From: JBGZFC01 sp964631255
GTDB taxonomy: Bacteria; Bacteroidota; Bacteroidia; Bacteroidales; Dysgonomonadaceae
DNA length: 19,470 nucleotides
Direction of reading: 5' to 3'
Assembly (NCBI GenBank): GCA_964631255.1
Contig: CAZVWS010000039.1
Coordinates: 1 to 19,470, forward strand
Below the pieces are notes generated by a model. It saw only the letters and a list, made by a program, of their open reading frames with translations. It made no database searches and was not told the DNA's origin. Shown piece after piece: positions 7,369-15,250 of this stretch (positions are counted from its first letter, which is position 1; each line of letters begins with the position of its first letter). The translations under genes were made by a program, and so were the position numbers.

Positions 7369-8340
7369 TTACTTCGCACCCGCTTGCGGCTTGGCAATGG
7401 AGTCACGCATATCGGTATCCGCTTTTATGTTTTCGAGTCTGTAATAATCCATTACACCCAAATTTCCGTTGCGGAACGCTTCGGCAAGGGCTTTCGGCAC
7501 TTCGGCTTCGGCTTCAATTACTTTGGCACGTGCTTCTTGTGCTTTTGCTTTCATTTCTTGCTCTAATGCAATTGCCATGGCACGGCGTTCTTCGGCGCGT
7601 GCTTGGGCTATATTTTTATCGGCTTGTGCTTGGTCAATCTGTAAAACGGCACCAATATTTTTACCTATATCGATATCGGCAATGTCGATGGATAGAATTT
7701 CGAAAGCTGTGCCAGCGTCCAATCCTTTTTTCAATACCAGTTTGGAGATGGAATCGGGATTTTCGAGTACCGATTTGTGCGATGTAGCCGAACCGATGGA
7801 CGAAACAATACCTTCGCCAACGCGTGCCAAAATGGTCTCTTCGCCGGCTCCACCCACCAACTGTTTGATGTTGGCTCTTACCGTTACACGAGCTTTGGCT
7901 ATCAACTGGATACCGTCGATGGCTACTGCTGTAACCGGTGGTGTATCAATTACTTTCGGGTTTACAGACATTTGAACGGCATTCAGCACATCGCGTCCGG
8001 CCAAGTCTATTGCCGTTGCCATCTGAAACGTGAGGTCGATATTTGCTTTGGATGCCGAAACCAGTGCGTGTACTACTTTTTCTACATGACCGCCCGCCAA
8101 ATAGTGGGCTTCTAAGTTATCTCGGGTTACATTTTTTAGGCCGGCTTTGTGTGCCTCAATCATAGCATAAACTATGGTATGAGGCGGTACTCTACGCAAG
8201 CGCATCATAAACAGCTGGATGAGCGAAATATTTACACCTGCCGAAAGAGCGTTTATCCACAAGAAAAACGGCACGTAATGAAAGAATATCAGTACGAATA
8301 TTACTATTACAGCAACAATAATGATTAAACTAAATTCCAT
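7369..8340 (-). CDS. floA: Flotillin-like protein FloA
   Basis: This 323-aa protein matches the FloA (UPF0365, YqfA) family in length and layout. An N-terminal hydrophobic hairpin anchor covers about 3-30. The family core includes MRLRRVPPHTIVYAMIEAHK and AGGHVEKVVHALVSASKA, then a PHB-like domain with RVTVRANIKQLVGGAGEETI and ARVGEGIVSSIGS. An Ala/Glu-rich coiled coil (about 235-290, AQARAEERRAMAIALEQEMK) precedes a short tail. In Bacillus and Staphylococcus FloA oligomerises into membrane microdomains that organise protein complexes. It follows the nfeD gene by 18 nt, the conserved nfeD-floA pairing. Confidence 0.95.
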   Translation of the reverse strand: MEFSLIIIVAVIVIFVLIFFHYVPFFLWINALSAGVNISLIQLFMMRLRRVPPHTIVYAMIEAHKAGLKNVTRDNLEAHYLAGGHVEKVVHALVSASKANIDLTFQMATAIDLAGRDVLNAVQMSVNPKVIDTPPVTAVAIDGIQLIAKARVTVRANIKQLVGGAGEETILARVGEGIVSSIGSATSHKSVLENPDSISKLVLKKGLDAGTAFEILSIDIADIDIGKNIGAVLQIDQAQADKNIAQARAEERRAMAIALEQEMKAKAQEARAKVIEAEAEVPKALAEAFRNGNLGVMDYYRLENIKADTDMRDSIAKPQAGAK

Positions 8341-8358
8341 AATTATTTTGTTTTTGGG

Positions 8359-8841
8359 TTAATTTGATTTCAATTTTTTTACCAATACGTTGTACGTTTC
8401 TATTTTTATCACTTCAATTTCTACATCTTCGTCGATGAAACTGCCGTCGATGGATTTTCCTTCTACCACAGTTTCATTTACCATCACTTTGCCAATCGGA
8501 TTTAGGCGAGAAATGGCAACGCCCGTGTTGCCCGGTTTTATTTTGAGCAAATCGCTGTTGTCCACACTCTCTTCGATATTGGTTTTTAGTCCTACCTTTT
8601 GTAACGCCTTCGATTTTACCAACCAAACAAAGGCAATTGCCAAAACAGCCAACGATGCTACCAAAGTAATGGTTCCGGCAGTGCCGCCCAAGAAAATATA
8701 GGCATAAGTAATCCCGCCAATTAGCAGTGCCGCTCCCGCTATACCGGCTATGCTGATGCCCGGCAACAGAAAAATCTCGATAAGCAAAAAAATGATGCCA
8801 AGTGCTGCAATTGCTATTACTATGGTAATATTCAGAGTCAT
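8359..8841 (-). CDS. NfeD-family membrane protein (FloA partner)
   Basis: The 160-aa product begins with three to four hydrophobic segments (about 5-75, e.g. LGIIFLLIEIFLLPGISIAG and TLVASLAVLAIAFVWLV). It ends in a soluble beta-barrel domain (about 95-160) with GNTGVAISRLNPIGKVMVN and DEDVEIEVIKIE, the OB-fold typical of NfeD C-terminal domains. This is the short form without the N-terminal ClpP-like serine protease domain. NfeD proteins are nearly always encoded beside flotillins or stomatins and bind them at the membrane, as here with floA immediately downstream. Confidence 0.9.
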   Translation of the reverse strand: MTLNITIVIAIAALGIIFLLIEIFLLPGISIAGIAGAALLIGGITYAYIFLGGTAGTITLVASLAVLAIAFVWLVKSKALQKVGLKTNIEESVDNSDLLKIKPGNTGVAISRLNPIGKVMVNETVVEGKSIDGSFIDEDVEIEVIKIETYNVLVKKLKSN

Positions 8842-8868
8842 AAAAGGTAATATTTATTTTGTTTTGAA

Positions 8869-10266
8869 CTATAATTTAAAAATAGCATTAATCTCTTCGT
8901 TTCTTGCATCTATCCGCAATTGTTCTATTTCACGAGTTAGTTTCTCCGTTCGGTTTTCATTTTCTAAGATGGAAGTTCGCAAGTTTTGTTCGCCTTCGGC
9001 AAATTGTTGGCGTTGCCAGGTTAGTTTTTGAAGTAACGAAGTCAATAATCTTTCCAACTCTGTTGCTTGCAAAAAAAGATTGCGGGCATTGGCATTTTTG
9101 AAATCGTGGATGGAATGATACGTAACTCTGTCGTTGATAACGAATTCGAATTCGGAATTTTCTTTCTTTTCCACACTTTTTTGTTTGGCTTTTGCCAGAA
9201 ATGGCGCGTAATCTGTCTCTTGATTCCACGATTGGGCAATTGCGGCAATGCGAGCTCTGTTGGCAAGATAGTCCGGATTGTCGCTTTCCACGAGTGTGGT
9301 GCGCGGGTTGGGGATAAATGTGTAAACACAAACCGAGTCGGCTGCCTGAAAACGGTCGCTGGCAAACCATCCGATGCCTTTTTCCTCGTCAATAGCCATC
9401 ATATAATCGTTGAACGGCGAGTTGAATGGCACGTTTAGTCTATTGGGAGTCAGGTAATTATCGGATTGCAGGTTGTATCGGGTGGCAAAAATGTCGTATC
9501 CGCCCATCGATTGTTCTGAGCTGGAGGCGAAATAGATAGTTACACCATCGGGCATTACAAACGGGTAAGCTTGTTCGCCGTCGGCGTTTATGTTTTCGGG
9601 CAATTTTTGCTCGTTTCCAAACGTGTCTAACAGTTTTTCCATGGTGAAGAGTTTGCCTGCTTGCGAATAGTAAACTTTGTTACTGCGCTCGTTCAGATAA
9701 ACTGTTTCGTCGGATAATGGCATGTTTTTGAAAAATTCGTGTATCGGCGCCAATGTGCCGGCAGCTTTGCTGAGATTGTACGCCTGTAAAAAGTTGTTTT
9801 TGTTAACTAATACACTATCAATTATTTGTATATCTTCTGTGCGGGCTATCTCTTTTTTGAGGGTGGATATGTATTGGCGTTTTGCCTCCAATTTTTCTAA
9901 AGCTGCTTTATCGCGACGTTTGTTTCGTTGGTATTTGGCAAATTCACGTTCGGCATCTGCAAACCGGTACATTTTGGCATACAGTTCGCCCAAATAGAGA
10001 TATGCTTCGGGGATGTTGTGTTTTGATGCAAAAACAAGATATGGTTGTGCTTCCATCGGTTTTCCTGTTTCGAGAAGCGAGGCTCCCAGCCACTGGTTGA
10101 GCGCGGCATTGTCGGGTGCAAGGGCGTGCTCGGCACGAAAAATAGGTAACGCGTCGGAAAAACGACCTTCGAGGTACATGCTTTTTGCCTCGTCCAGTGT
10201 CTGTCCTTGCAAGGTTTGGCAAAGAATACTGAATAAGATTGTATAGAAAATATATTTTAGTTTCAT
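8869..10266 (-). CDS. Exported TPR / PD40 beta-propeller protein with C-terminal coiled coil
   Basis: I start at ATG 10266 (465 aa), which opens the signal peptide MKLKYIFYTILFSILCQTLQ. An in-frame ATG at 10326 would lie upstream of the predicted transcription start and put 20 residues before the signal. Residues ~22-120 are tetratricopeptide-type helices (AKSMYLEGRFSDALPIFRAE, EAYLYLGELYAKMYRFADAE). Residues ~225-330 contain PD40/WD40-like propeller blades (AYPFVMPDGVTIYFASS, GGYDIFATR, GIGWFASDR). The last ~60 residues are a coiled coil. The architecture resembles the front part of PorE/OmpA-type envelope proteins of Bacteroidota but lacks the OmpA peptidoglycan-binding domain. It stands 27 nt ahead of nfeD, suggesting a role connected with the FloA/NfeD microdomain; the exact function is unknown. 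Confidence 0.8.
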   Translation of the reverse strand: MKLKYIFYTILFSILCQTLQGQTLDEAKSMYLEGRFSDALPIFRAEHALAPDNAALNQWLGASLLETGKPMEAQPYLVFASKHNIPEAYLYLGELYAKMYRFADAEREFAKYQRNKRRDKAALEKLEAKRQYISTLKKEIARTEDIQIIDSVLVNKNNFLQAYNLSKAAGTLAPIHEFFKNMPLSDETVYLNERSNKVYYSQAGKLFTMEKLLDTFGNEQKLPENINADGEQAYPFVMPDGVTIYFASSSEQSMGGYDIFATRYNLQSDNYLTPNRLNVPFNSPFNDYMMAIDEEKGIGWFASDRFQAADSVCVYTFIPNPRTTLVESDNPDYLANRARIAAIAQSWNQETDYAPFLAKAKQKSVEKKENSEFEFVINDRVTYHSIHDFKNANARNLFLQATELERLLTSLLQKLTWQRQQFAEGEQNLRTSILENENRTEKLTREIEQLRIDARNEEINAIFKL

Positions 10267-10284
10267 CTTATATTTTTCTGAATC

Positions 10285-10292
10285 CAAAGATA
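10285..10292 (-). promoter_or_regulatory. -7 promoter element for the TPR-nfeD-floA unit
   Basis: Read on the - strand this is TATCTTTG, a perfect TAnnTTTG. It lies 18 nt before ATG 10266, giving a very short leader. The -33 element is poor (TTAG, 18 nt upstream). It decides the start of the TPR gene, because transcripts from here cannot include the ATG at 10326. Confidence 0.5.
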
Positions 10293-10340
10293 GTAATTTT
10301 GTTTTAACAACTAAGGCACTAAACATGAATAAATACTGTT

Positions 10341-11324
10341 TTAATGTTTTTTGACATCTGCTGCACTGCTATGTGTTTCAGCGGATGGATGTATTGGCGA
10401 CTGCACTTTTTTGTTCAAAATACCAAAATCCCATTTGTAAATTTGTTGAAAAATGAAGATTGCCAAAACTACACTTACCAATGTTTCGATGAGTGACTGC
10501 TCGGGGTTTACGGTTCGCAATTTGTACAAAGCATCGGTTTGCAGCACCGAAGAATCGTAGGTTACTAACACCGATCCCAGCGCGTTGTTAATGAAGTGTA
10601 CACCCAGTGCCAACTCTATGCCGTCGTCCAATATCGAAATCAGACCAAACAGAAGTCCCATCAACAAATAGTTGGGCATCATCAGCCAAAATCCAAATTT
10701 TTCCACTTCGGGATTGGTGGCGTGTGCCAAAGCAAACAATATGGAAGGAATGAGCAATGCCAACCACCTGCTTTTGCTATAACGGGCAACTCCTTGTGCT
10801 AAATATCCCCTGAAAACTACCTCCTCGGTACTGGTTTGAAATGGCATAAGTATCAGCACTACGATTATTAATCCGAAAATGGCAGATGGATTGAACCGAA
10901 ATTCGTAGTCGGTCGGTGATGCATTGTAGAGCGATATGTAAAACGAAACCACGAGTAGCAATCCCCACACCAAAATTCCCATCCCGATTCTGCCCCAACG
11001 TAGTTTTCTGCCGCCATTGATGGTATCTGACAAGGTGCGTTGGTGAAAAGGCTTCACGAGTAGTGCAAAAAAAAGGAACATTGTTACAAAAGTGAACAAC
11101 ATAATTGCCAATCCTGCATTGTTTGATAAGCCATATCTGCTCAAATCCATCGGATTGTCGGAGGCGATAATTTCTGTATTTCCGGATGATGCCTCGTTTA
11201 TCAGTCTGACAATAGCCAAAGGTGTGCCGCCGATAAGTGAACCGCCGATAAAAACGATAAGCAGCAATACGATATATCTCCAAATTTGATTTTTGCCGAG
11301 AAAAACGCGTTCTAAGTGTCTCAT
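10341..11324 (-). CDS. CPBP-family intramembrane metalloprotease (Rce1/Abi type)
   Basis: This 327-aa protein has about eight hydrophobic segments. The catalytic signature of the CPBP clan is complete: EEVVFRG with Glu167/Glu168 and Arg172, His201 in FALAHATNPE, and HFINN with His243 and Asn247. These residues form the buried metal and water site of Rce1-like glutamic proteases. In bacteria the family includes self-immunity proteins against bacteriocins and processing enzymes; here the substrate is unknown. It starts 12 nt after the 90-aa membrane protein gene and belongs with the HTH/DUF2975 group. The gap to the next gene downstream has its own promoter. Confidence 0.9.
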   Translation of the reverse strand: MRHLERVFLGKNQIWRYIVLLLIVFIGGSLIGGTPLAIVRLINEASSGNTEIIASDNPMDLSRYGLSNNAGLAIMLFTFVTMFLFFALLVKPFHQRTLSDTINGGRKLRWGRIGMGILVWGLLLVVSFYISLYNASPTDYEFRFNPSAIFGLIIVVLILMPFQTSTEEVVFRGYLAQGVARYSKSRWLALLIPSILFALAHATNPEVEKFGFWLMMPNYLLMGLLFGLISILDDGIELALGVHFINNALGSVLVTYDSSVLQTDALYKLRTVNPEQSLIETLVSVVLAIFIFQQIYKWDFGILNKKVQSPIHPSAETHSSAADVKKH

Positions 11325-11336
11325 ACAGTTATATAT

Positions 11337-11609
11337 TTAAAGGTCAGTTCCTCGGTTTGATGATGGTGTTGATGGAGGTGGCGGAGGTGGAAATGCATGG
11401 GTATTTGTTTGGATGTTTTGTTTCTTGTTGCTGTAATTTTTTGCCGCGAAAATTATAGCCACAATATATTCAATTATTGCTATACCCAGCAATGTCAGTT
11501 TTAACCATGTAATATCTATGGTAGTGCTAATCATAAAAAACATGGTTCCCAGACCCATAAATAGAATCCACAGTTCTTCCAATTTGTTATTTTTCTTATT
11601 CGTACTCAT
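11337..11609 (-). CDS. Small two-helix membrane protein with polyproline tail (90 aa)
   Basis: Two hydrophobic helices (about 13-31 and 36-55) are followed by a charged stretch (KNYSNKKQN) and a C-terminal tail containing six consecutive prolines (74-79) and Ser/Thr. No family is recognised. The reading frame is tightly packed between the HTH regulator (24 nt) and the CPBP protease gene (12 nt), which supports it being a real gene. The proline tail could be a docking segment, but that is inference. Confidence 0.7.
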   Translation of the reverse strand: MSTNKKNNKLEELWILFMGLGTMFFMISTTIDITWLKLTLLGIAIIEYIVAIIFAAKNYSNKKQNIQTNTHAFPPPPPPSTPSSNRGTDL

Positions 11610-11633
11610 ATTTATTTTACTGCTTTTTTAAAA

Positions 11634-11849
11634 CTATATTCCTTTTTCTTCCTGCCACTCCATAATATCTCCCGGTTGGCAGTCCAATTCTTTGCAAATG
11701 GCTTCCAGCGTGCTGAAACGGATGGCTTTTGCCTTGCCCGTTTTCAGGATAGAAAGGTTGGCAGGCGTTATCCCTACTTTTTCGGACAGGTCGTTGAGCG
11801 AAATTTTCTTTTTCGCCATTTCCACGTCTAAGTTGATGATGATGGGCAT
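11634..11849 (-). CDS. YozG-like Xre-family HTH regulator (71 aa)
   Basis: The protein is a single Cro/C1-type helix-turn-helix domain: ISLNDLSEKVGITPANLSIL forms helices 2-3, and LKTGKAKAIRFSTLEAICKE with CQPGDIMEW closes the domain. The short N-terminal strand MPIIINLDVEMAKKK is typical of the YozG subgroup, so I keep the first ATG rather than the internal one at residue 11. This subgroup is usually encoded beside a DUF2975 membrane protein, as here. The likely target is the palindrome upstream of the operon. Confidence 0.9.
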   Translation of the reverse strand: MPIIINLDVEMAKKKISLNDLSEKVGITPANLSILKTGKAKAIRFSTLEAICKELDCQPGDIMEWQEEKGI

Positions 11850-11931
11850 TTTTATTTACGATTTGGGATTGTGGATACAAAAGATGAATTCTTGTTCTTA
11901 CCCATTTTCTTTATTTACCTGTATTTTATTA

Positions 11932-12138
11932 TCAATGAGTTATTTGAAATATAAATTCGCCAATATTCTTTCCAAATATATAAATGGAAAAAAGACATAA
12001 TGCTATTACAATTGCAGCAAAGAATTTGGGATTAGTTTTCAAAAAACTCCAAATTTTATTTAGCACAGCATTATCTGGAACTACTTTTCCGAAAGCATGA
12101 TTACTTTCTATTTTATTGATAAGTGTTGATATAGACAT
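11932..12138 (-). CDS. Small single-pass membrane protein (68 aa)
   Basis: A polar N-terminal half (about 1-35) leads into one hydrophobic helix (FFAAIVIALCLFSIYIFG, about 39-56). It begins 12 nt after the DUF2975 gene and ends 82 nt before the HTH gene. It is unrecognised; the tight spacing to DUF2975 and the clear membrane helix argue that it is translated. Confidence 0.6.
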   Translation of the reverse strand: MSISTLINKIESNHAFGKVVPDNAVLNKIWSFLKTNPKFFAAIVIALCLFSIYIFGKNIGEFIFQITH

Positions 12139-12150
12139 TTTTTACTGTTT

Positions 12151-12837
12151 TTAAATGGTTAAATCCTGTTCCTCTTTCAATGTGATGGCGCGTTTCATCA
12201 CGTTTGTTGCAATAAGCAGAATGATACCCAATAACAACTGTTCGTGCTCTAAATTTGGCATGATAATCTTGTAATCGGCAAGTTCCAAAAGCGACTTTGT
12301 TGTAGCGTGATACATTACGTAAAAAGCCAATTGAAGCACATAGATGCTGATGGTAAACACACCCAACTTACGGAGCCTTCTGACATTGTCTTTCGAGAAA
12401 ATATTGTCTTTGTAGAATGCCAAAATCAATTTATAGAACAGAATGAGTATCATCAAATACAAAACCAAAGTGGGTAGAGCAGTCAGCATCATGGCAGTAT
12501 CCAGCAAAAATGATTTTGTGGTTTGGGGTTGCGTATGGGTGTACTGAACTTGTATCTTGTCGTAACTGATGGGTGTGAATTCTCCCGTTTTCAGATTGCG
12601 AACCGAGTCGGAATAAAATTGATTGAAATCTTTTGGTTCGAGAGTAACAATGAGATTCTCCCAAGGACCAATTTTGCCACCGGCGTTTTCCATTTCGGCT
12701 CTTTGCATCCCTTCTTTAAAAGCCTTCACACCACTTTTCCAATCTGCCACAAAATGGGCTGTAATGATAAACAGATATACAACTCCCGCTAATATAGAAA
12801 GTATTGCTAATTGCGTTTTTGAAGTTTTTCGTTTCAT
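12151..12837 (-). CDS. DUF2975 membrane protein
   Basis: Of its 228 aa, an N-terminal membrane helix (11-31) is followed by an extracytoplasmic segment (about 32-105). Three further helices come next (about 110-135, 153-175, 197-215). The motif FYKDNIFSKDNVRRLRKLG between helices 2 and 3 is the hallmark of DUF2975. The family is widely paired with YozG-like HTH proteins, suggesting a membrane sensor that controls the regulator, but no member's mechanism is known to me. It is the first gene after the operon promoter. Confidence 0.85.
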   Translation of the reverse strand: MKRKTSKTQLAILSILAGVVYLFIITAHFVADWKSGVKAFKEGMQRAEMENAGGKIGPWENLIVTLEPKDFNQFYSDSVRNLKTGEFTPISYDKIQVQYTHTQPQTTKSFLLDTAMMLTALPTLVLYLMILILFYKLILAFYKDNIFSKDNVRRLRKLGVFTISIYVLQLAFYVMYHATTKSLLELADYKIIMPNLEHEQLLLGIILLIATNVMKRAITLKEEQDLTI

Positions 12838-12868
12838 CTTTTTCTACAGTTTGTTTTATTTCACGGCA

Positions 12869-12902
12869 CAAATGTAGTACAATAATTTTAATAAACAACA
12901 AA
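12869..12902 (-). promoter_or_regulatory. Bacteroidota-type promoter of the DUF2975 operon
   Basis: On the - strand the -7 element is TACATTTG (12869-12876), a perfect TAnnTTTG. A -33 element TTTG (12899-12902) lies 22 nt upstream, with GTTG (12896-12899) at 19 nt as an alternative. The leader to ATG 12837 is about 27 nt. Confidence 0.6.
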
Positions 12903-12925
12903 TATTTATCGAAAAACGATAAATA
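12903..12925. promoter_or_regulatory. Perfect palindrome, probable operator of the HTH/DUF2975 operon
   Basis: TATTTATCG (12903-12911) and CGATAAATA (12917-12925) are a perfect 9-bp inverted repeat around five A residues, abutting the -33 element. A further half-site-like ACTATCGTTT lies at 12948-12957. The size and position fit autoregulation by the Xre-type regulator of the operon, which is inference. Confidence 0.6.
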
Positions 12926-12983
12926 AATATTATTTAACAATGAAAAACTATCGTTTCTTTTTGTAGAAAAAGACGAGAAAAGC

Positions 12984-13625
12984 CTACAGCAACGGCACGG
13001 TTAGCATATTTGTGCGGGGAAAATTCCTCGTTAGATGATTGGAGATGTATTGTTTGGTATCCTCACGAATGGTGGGGTCGTCATCGTGCGGGTAGCTGTT
13101 GTATAGCACGGTGTGCAGCTCTATGCGCCGCGACCGGATGGCTTCGAGCGAAAGCAAAGTGTGGTTGATGCTTCCCAATTTTCCGGAGGTTACAAAAATA
13201 AGGGGATAGCCGCGCTGCGCTAAGTAGTCGATGGTGAGCAGCTCATCGGTAAGCGGCACCATTAGTCCGCCCGCGCCCTCCAGCAACACGATGTCGTATT
13301 TCTGTACCAGCTGTTGGGTGCAAGCATCAATGTGATTAAAATTGATGGGGCGATTGTCTATTTTGGCTGCCAAATGCGGTGAGCAGGGGTAGGAGTATAT
13401 TTCGGGCATGGTGATACGACTTTCGTCTTCGGGCGTGAGCCCGATTTGCATCAGGCGGCGGTGCAGCAAAATATCTTCCGATAAATTGCTGTTGCCTGTT
13501 TGAATCAGCTTTTGGGTGATTACATTTTTTCCTTCGTTCATCAGTTCGCGTGCCAGAAATCCTGTCGCGAAGCTTTTACCGGCATCGGTATCTATGCCGC
13601 TGATAAAATAAATTCCGTTTTTCAT
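12984..13625 (-). CDS. bioD: Dethiobiotin synthetase BioD
   Basis: BioD closes the ureido ring of dethiobiotin from 7,8-diaminopelargonate, CO2 and ATP. The 213-aa length is normal. The P-loop is GIDTDAGKS (10-18), with TQKLIQTG (37-44) as the second substrate loop, EGAGGLMVPL (116-125) binding magnesium and phosphate, and Asn176 in LYNSYP at the adenine-binding position. The gene is separated from bioC by 217 nt rich in short repeats, unlike the tightly packed rest of the operon. No promoter motif of the phylum type is visible in that gap, so it probably still depends on the bioBA transcript. No strong terminator follows it. Confidence 0.96.
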   Translation of the reverse strand: MKNGIYFISGIDTDAGKSFATGFLARELMNEGKNVITQKLIQTGNSNLSEDILLHRRLMQIGLTPEDESRITMPEIYSYPCSPHLAAKIDNRPINFNHIDACTQQLVQKYDIVLLEGAGGLMVPLTDELLTIDYLAQRGYPLIFVTSGKLGSINHTLLSLEAIRSRRIELHTVLYNSYPHDDDPTIREDTKQYISNHLTRNFPRTNMLTVPLL

Positions 13626-13643
13626 ATTTTATAATTTTAGAGC

Positions 13644-13747
13644 CAAGAATCAAGAGTCAAGACTTTTAGACAATTAGACTTTTTTGAAATGTTTACCCTT
13701 TCGTTAAGCAACTTCGGACTTCGGACATCCAGTCTTCGGACTACATC
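13644..13747. repeat. Heptameric short tandem repeats in the bioC-bioD gap
   Basis: CAAGAAT, CAAGAGT and CAAGACT follow one another at 13644-13664 with an exact 7-bp period. A second tract (13711-13742) repeats ACTTCGG twice head to tail, then CTTCGGAC once more after 9 nt. Between them TTAGAC occurs twice. This accounts for most of the 217-nt gap between bioC and bioD, which has no gene. Confidence 0.6.
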
Positions 13748-13842
13748 ATCTTCTTGTTTCGCTCGTGGGTGTTTCATCTATTCGTTTTTTTACGCATTTC
13801 GGGTCATGCGATTTCAAAATTGCTTTGTAATAATACCCGACC

Positions 13843-14601
13843 TTACTTTTTTCGCAACACCAAATAAATTGGATGATACGTCAACCGATAAGACCCGTCT
13901 GTCGTTTTAAAAGCCTCGTAATCGCGGATGAATTGCTGTAGCGTTGGTTTGGTGAAACGGTGATTGGCAATGCCGTTCACGCCTGTGCGTTTCAAATGGT
14001 AAAGTACATCTATCGGTTGGCGAAACGGGAGCGAAAACTCCTCCTCTTCGGCGTGAACTATTTGGTACGCTTCTCCCAAATTTTCCACCCATTCTTCTTT
14101 CGACAAATAGGTAAGTCCCGTTTTCGTCAGCGCATATATCTCCTTTAAATTGTTTGTACCGAAGGTGGAAATAGCTACAATACCGTTCTCAACCAGAGCC
14201 GATTGGCTGCGTTTCAGAAAATCGATTGGAGCGTGAAACCACTGCATGGTGGAGCAGGAGGTGAGCAAATTTAGTTGGGTGGGCAACGTCATGTTCTCGG
14301 CATCTCCCACCGTGAAGCGAATTTTTTTGTTGTCGGCAATCCACTCTTGGCAACTGCATTGCATCTCTTGGCACAAATCGTTCAAAATCAACTGCTCGGG
14401 AGCAAAAGTCCTCTCCAACTGACGCGAATAAAACCCCGTGCCGCAGCCAAATTCGTAAATACGTGGAAATACGCCGTGCGTGTGCTCTTTGAGCAATTCA
14501 ATCATTCTTAGCGATATTCGCTCCTGAGCCAACGCGTTGGCTTGGTAGGTGTGCGCTGCTTTTGCAAAACGATTTTTAAGTAAAGTCTTGTCCATTCTCA
14601 T
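13843..14601 (-). CDS. bioC: Malonyl-ACP O-methyltransferase BioC
   Basis: BioC methylates the free carboxyl of malonyl-ACP with S-adenosylmethionine so that fatty-acid synthase elongates it to pimeloyl-ACP methyl ester. The 252-aa length matches the family. The start RFAKAAHTYQANA is the typical BioC N-terminus, and the SAM-binding motif I is YEFGCGTGFYSRQL (49-62), followed by LLTSCSTMQWF as motif IV-like. The first ATG (14601) lies one nucleotide after the bioG stop; a second in-frame ATG two codons later is an alternative. Its product is the substrate line for BioG, encoded directly upstream. Confidence 0.93.
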   Translation of the reverse strand: MRMDKTLLKNRFAKAAHTYQANALAQERISLRMIELLKEHTHGVFPRIYEFGCGTGFYSRQLERTFAPEQLILNDLCQEMQCSCQEWIADNKKIRFTVGDAENMTLPTQLNLLTSCSTMQWFHAPIDFLKRSQSALVENGIVAISTFGTNNLKEIYALTKTGLTYLSKEEWVENLGEAYQIVHAEEEEFSLPFRQPIDVLYHLKRTGVNGIANHRFTKPTLQQFIRDYEAFKTTDGSYRLTYHPIYLVLRKK

Positions 14602-14602
14602 T

Positions 14603-15250
14603 TTATTTGAAAAAAGTGGATTGAAATAGTTCTTGCGCCCAGTGCGGTTGTGCTACTTGCGTGGTTTTTACCGATATGGATTGCCAAGCGTGGAATTGAT
14701 TGGCGGGCGGAAAAATCAAATCGTCGGTGCCAATGTATGCTTCGTCCCAACGAAAGTTGCTCTCGGTTTCTGATTTGCAACGTTCTATGATACAAGACAG
14801 CTCTTCGGATATATCGTCCAATGTTCGTTGGGGCAAGGCAGTTGCAAACGCCTCGAACCGCTCTTTGGAGCCACACATCCGGCGGAAAAATTTCTGCAAA
14901 TTACGCTCGTTGAGCTGCTGCAAGGTGCCCAATGCTATATTTTCGGGAATGCCCCGCTCGTTGTCCACCGGAAAAGGTGTGCCGTTGATTGCCGTCTTTT
15001 TTGCGATTGGTAACGAACTGTTTTCCAACGCTCTTTCTGCCGCCCAAACGCCCATCGACCAAGCAACTACGTGTATCGAACGATAGCTTTCCAGCGCGGA
15101 GGTGTCCCATTGTTGCTCCCGGTAGTCGTAGCAAATCATCAGGTCGTTTTCGCCTTTGCTTTGCAAAAAAGGATTTTCGTCCATCCCCCAGCCGGCGAAA
15201 AAGAGCGTCAACTGTGGCGTCTGTTTTCGGGAAATAAATACTTGTTTCAT
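14603..15250 (-). CDS. bioG: Pimeloyl-ACP methyl ester carboxylesterase BioG
   Basis: BioG (DUF452 family) is the alpha/beta-hydrolase that removes the methyl group from pimeloyl-ACP methyl ester, replacing BioH. Visible residues: oxyanion segment FFAGWGMD (17-24), nucleophile Ser65 in AWSMGVW, acid Asp176 or Asp177 in GTDDLIFP, and base His203 in QPHW. The 215-aa length is normal. Its ATG overlaps the bioF stop as ATGA, giving translational coupling, and bioC starts 1 nt after its stop. Confidence 0.93.
   Translation of the reverse strand: MKQVFISRKQTPQLTLFFAGWGMDENPFLQSKGENDLMICYDYREQQWDTSALESYRSIHVVAWSMGVWAAERALENSSLPIAKKTAINGTPFPVDNERGIPENIALGTLQQLNERNLQKFFRRMCGSKERFEAFATALPQRTLDDISEELSCIIERCKSETESNFRWDEAYIGTDDLIFPPANQFHAWQSISVKTTQVAQPHWAQELFQSTFFK

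Noticed and set aside
10267..10326. Longer N-terminus for the TPR/PD40 protein
   Set aside because: It would precede the -7 element at 10285-10292 and bury the signal peptide 20 residues inside the protein.
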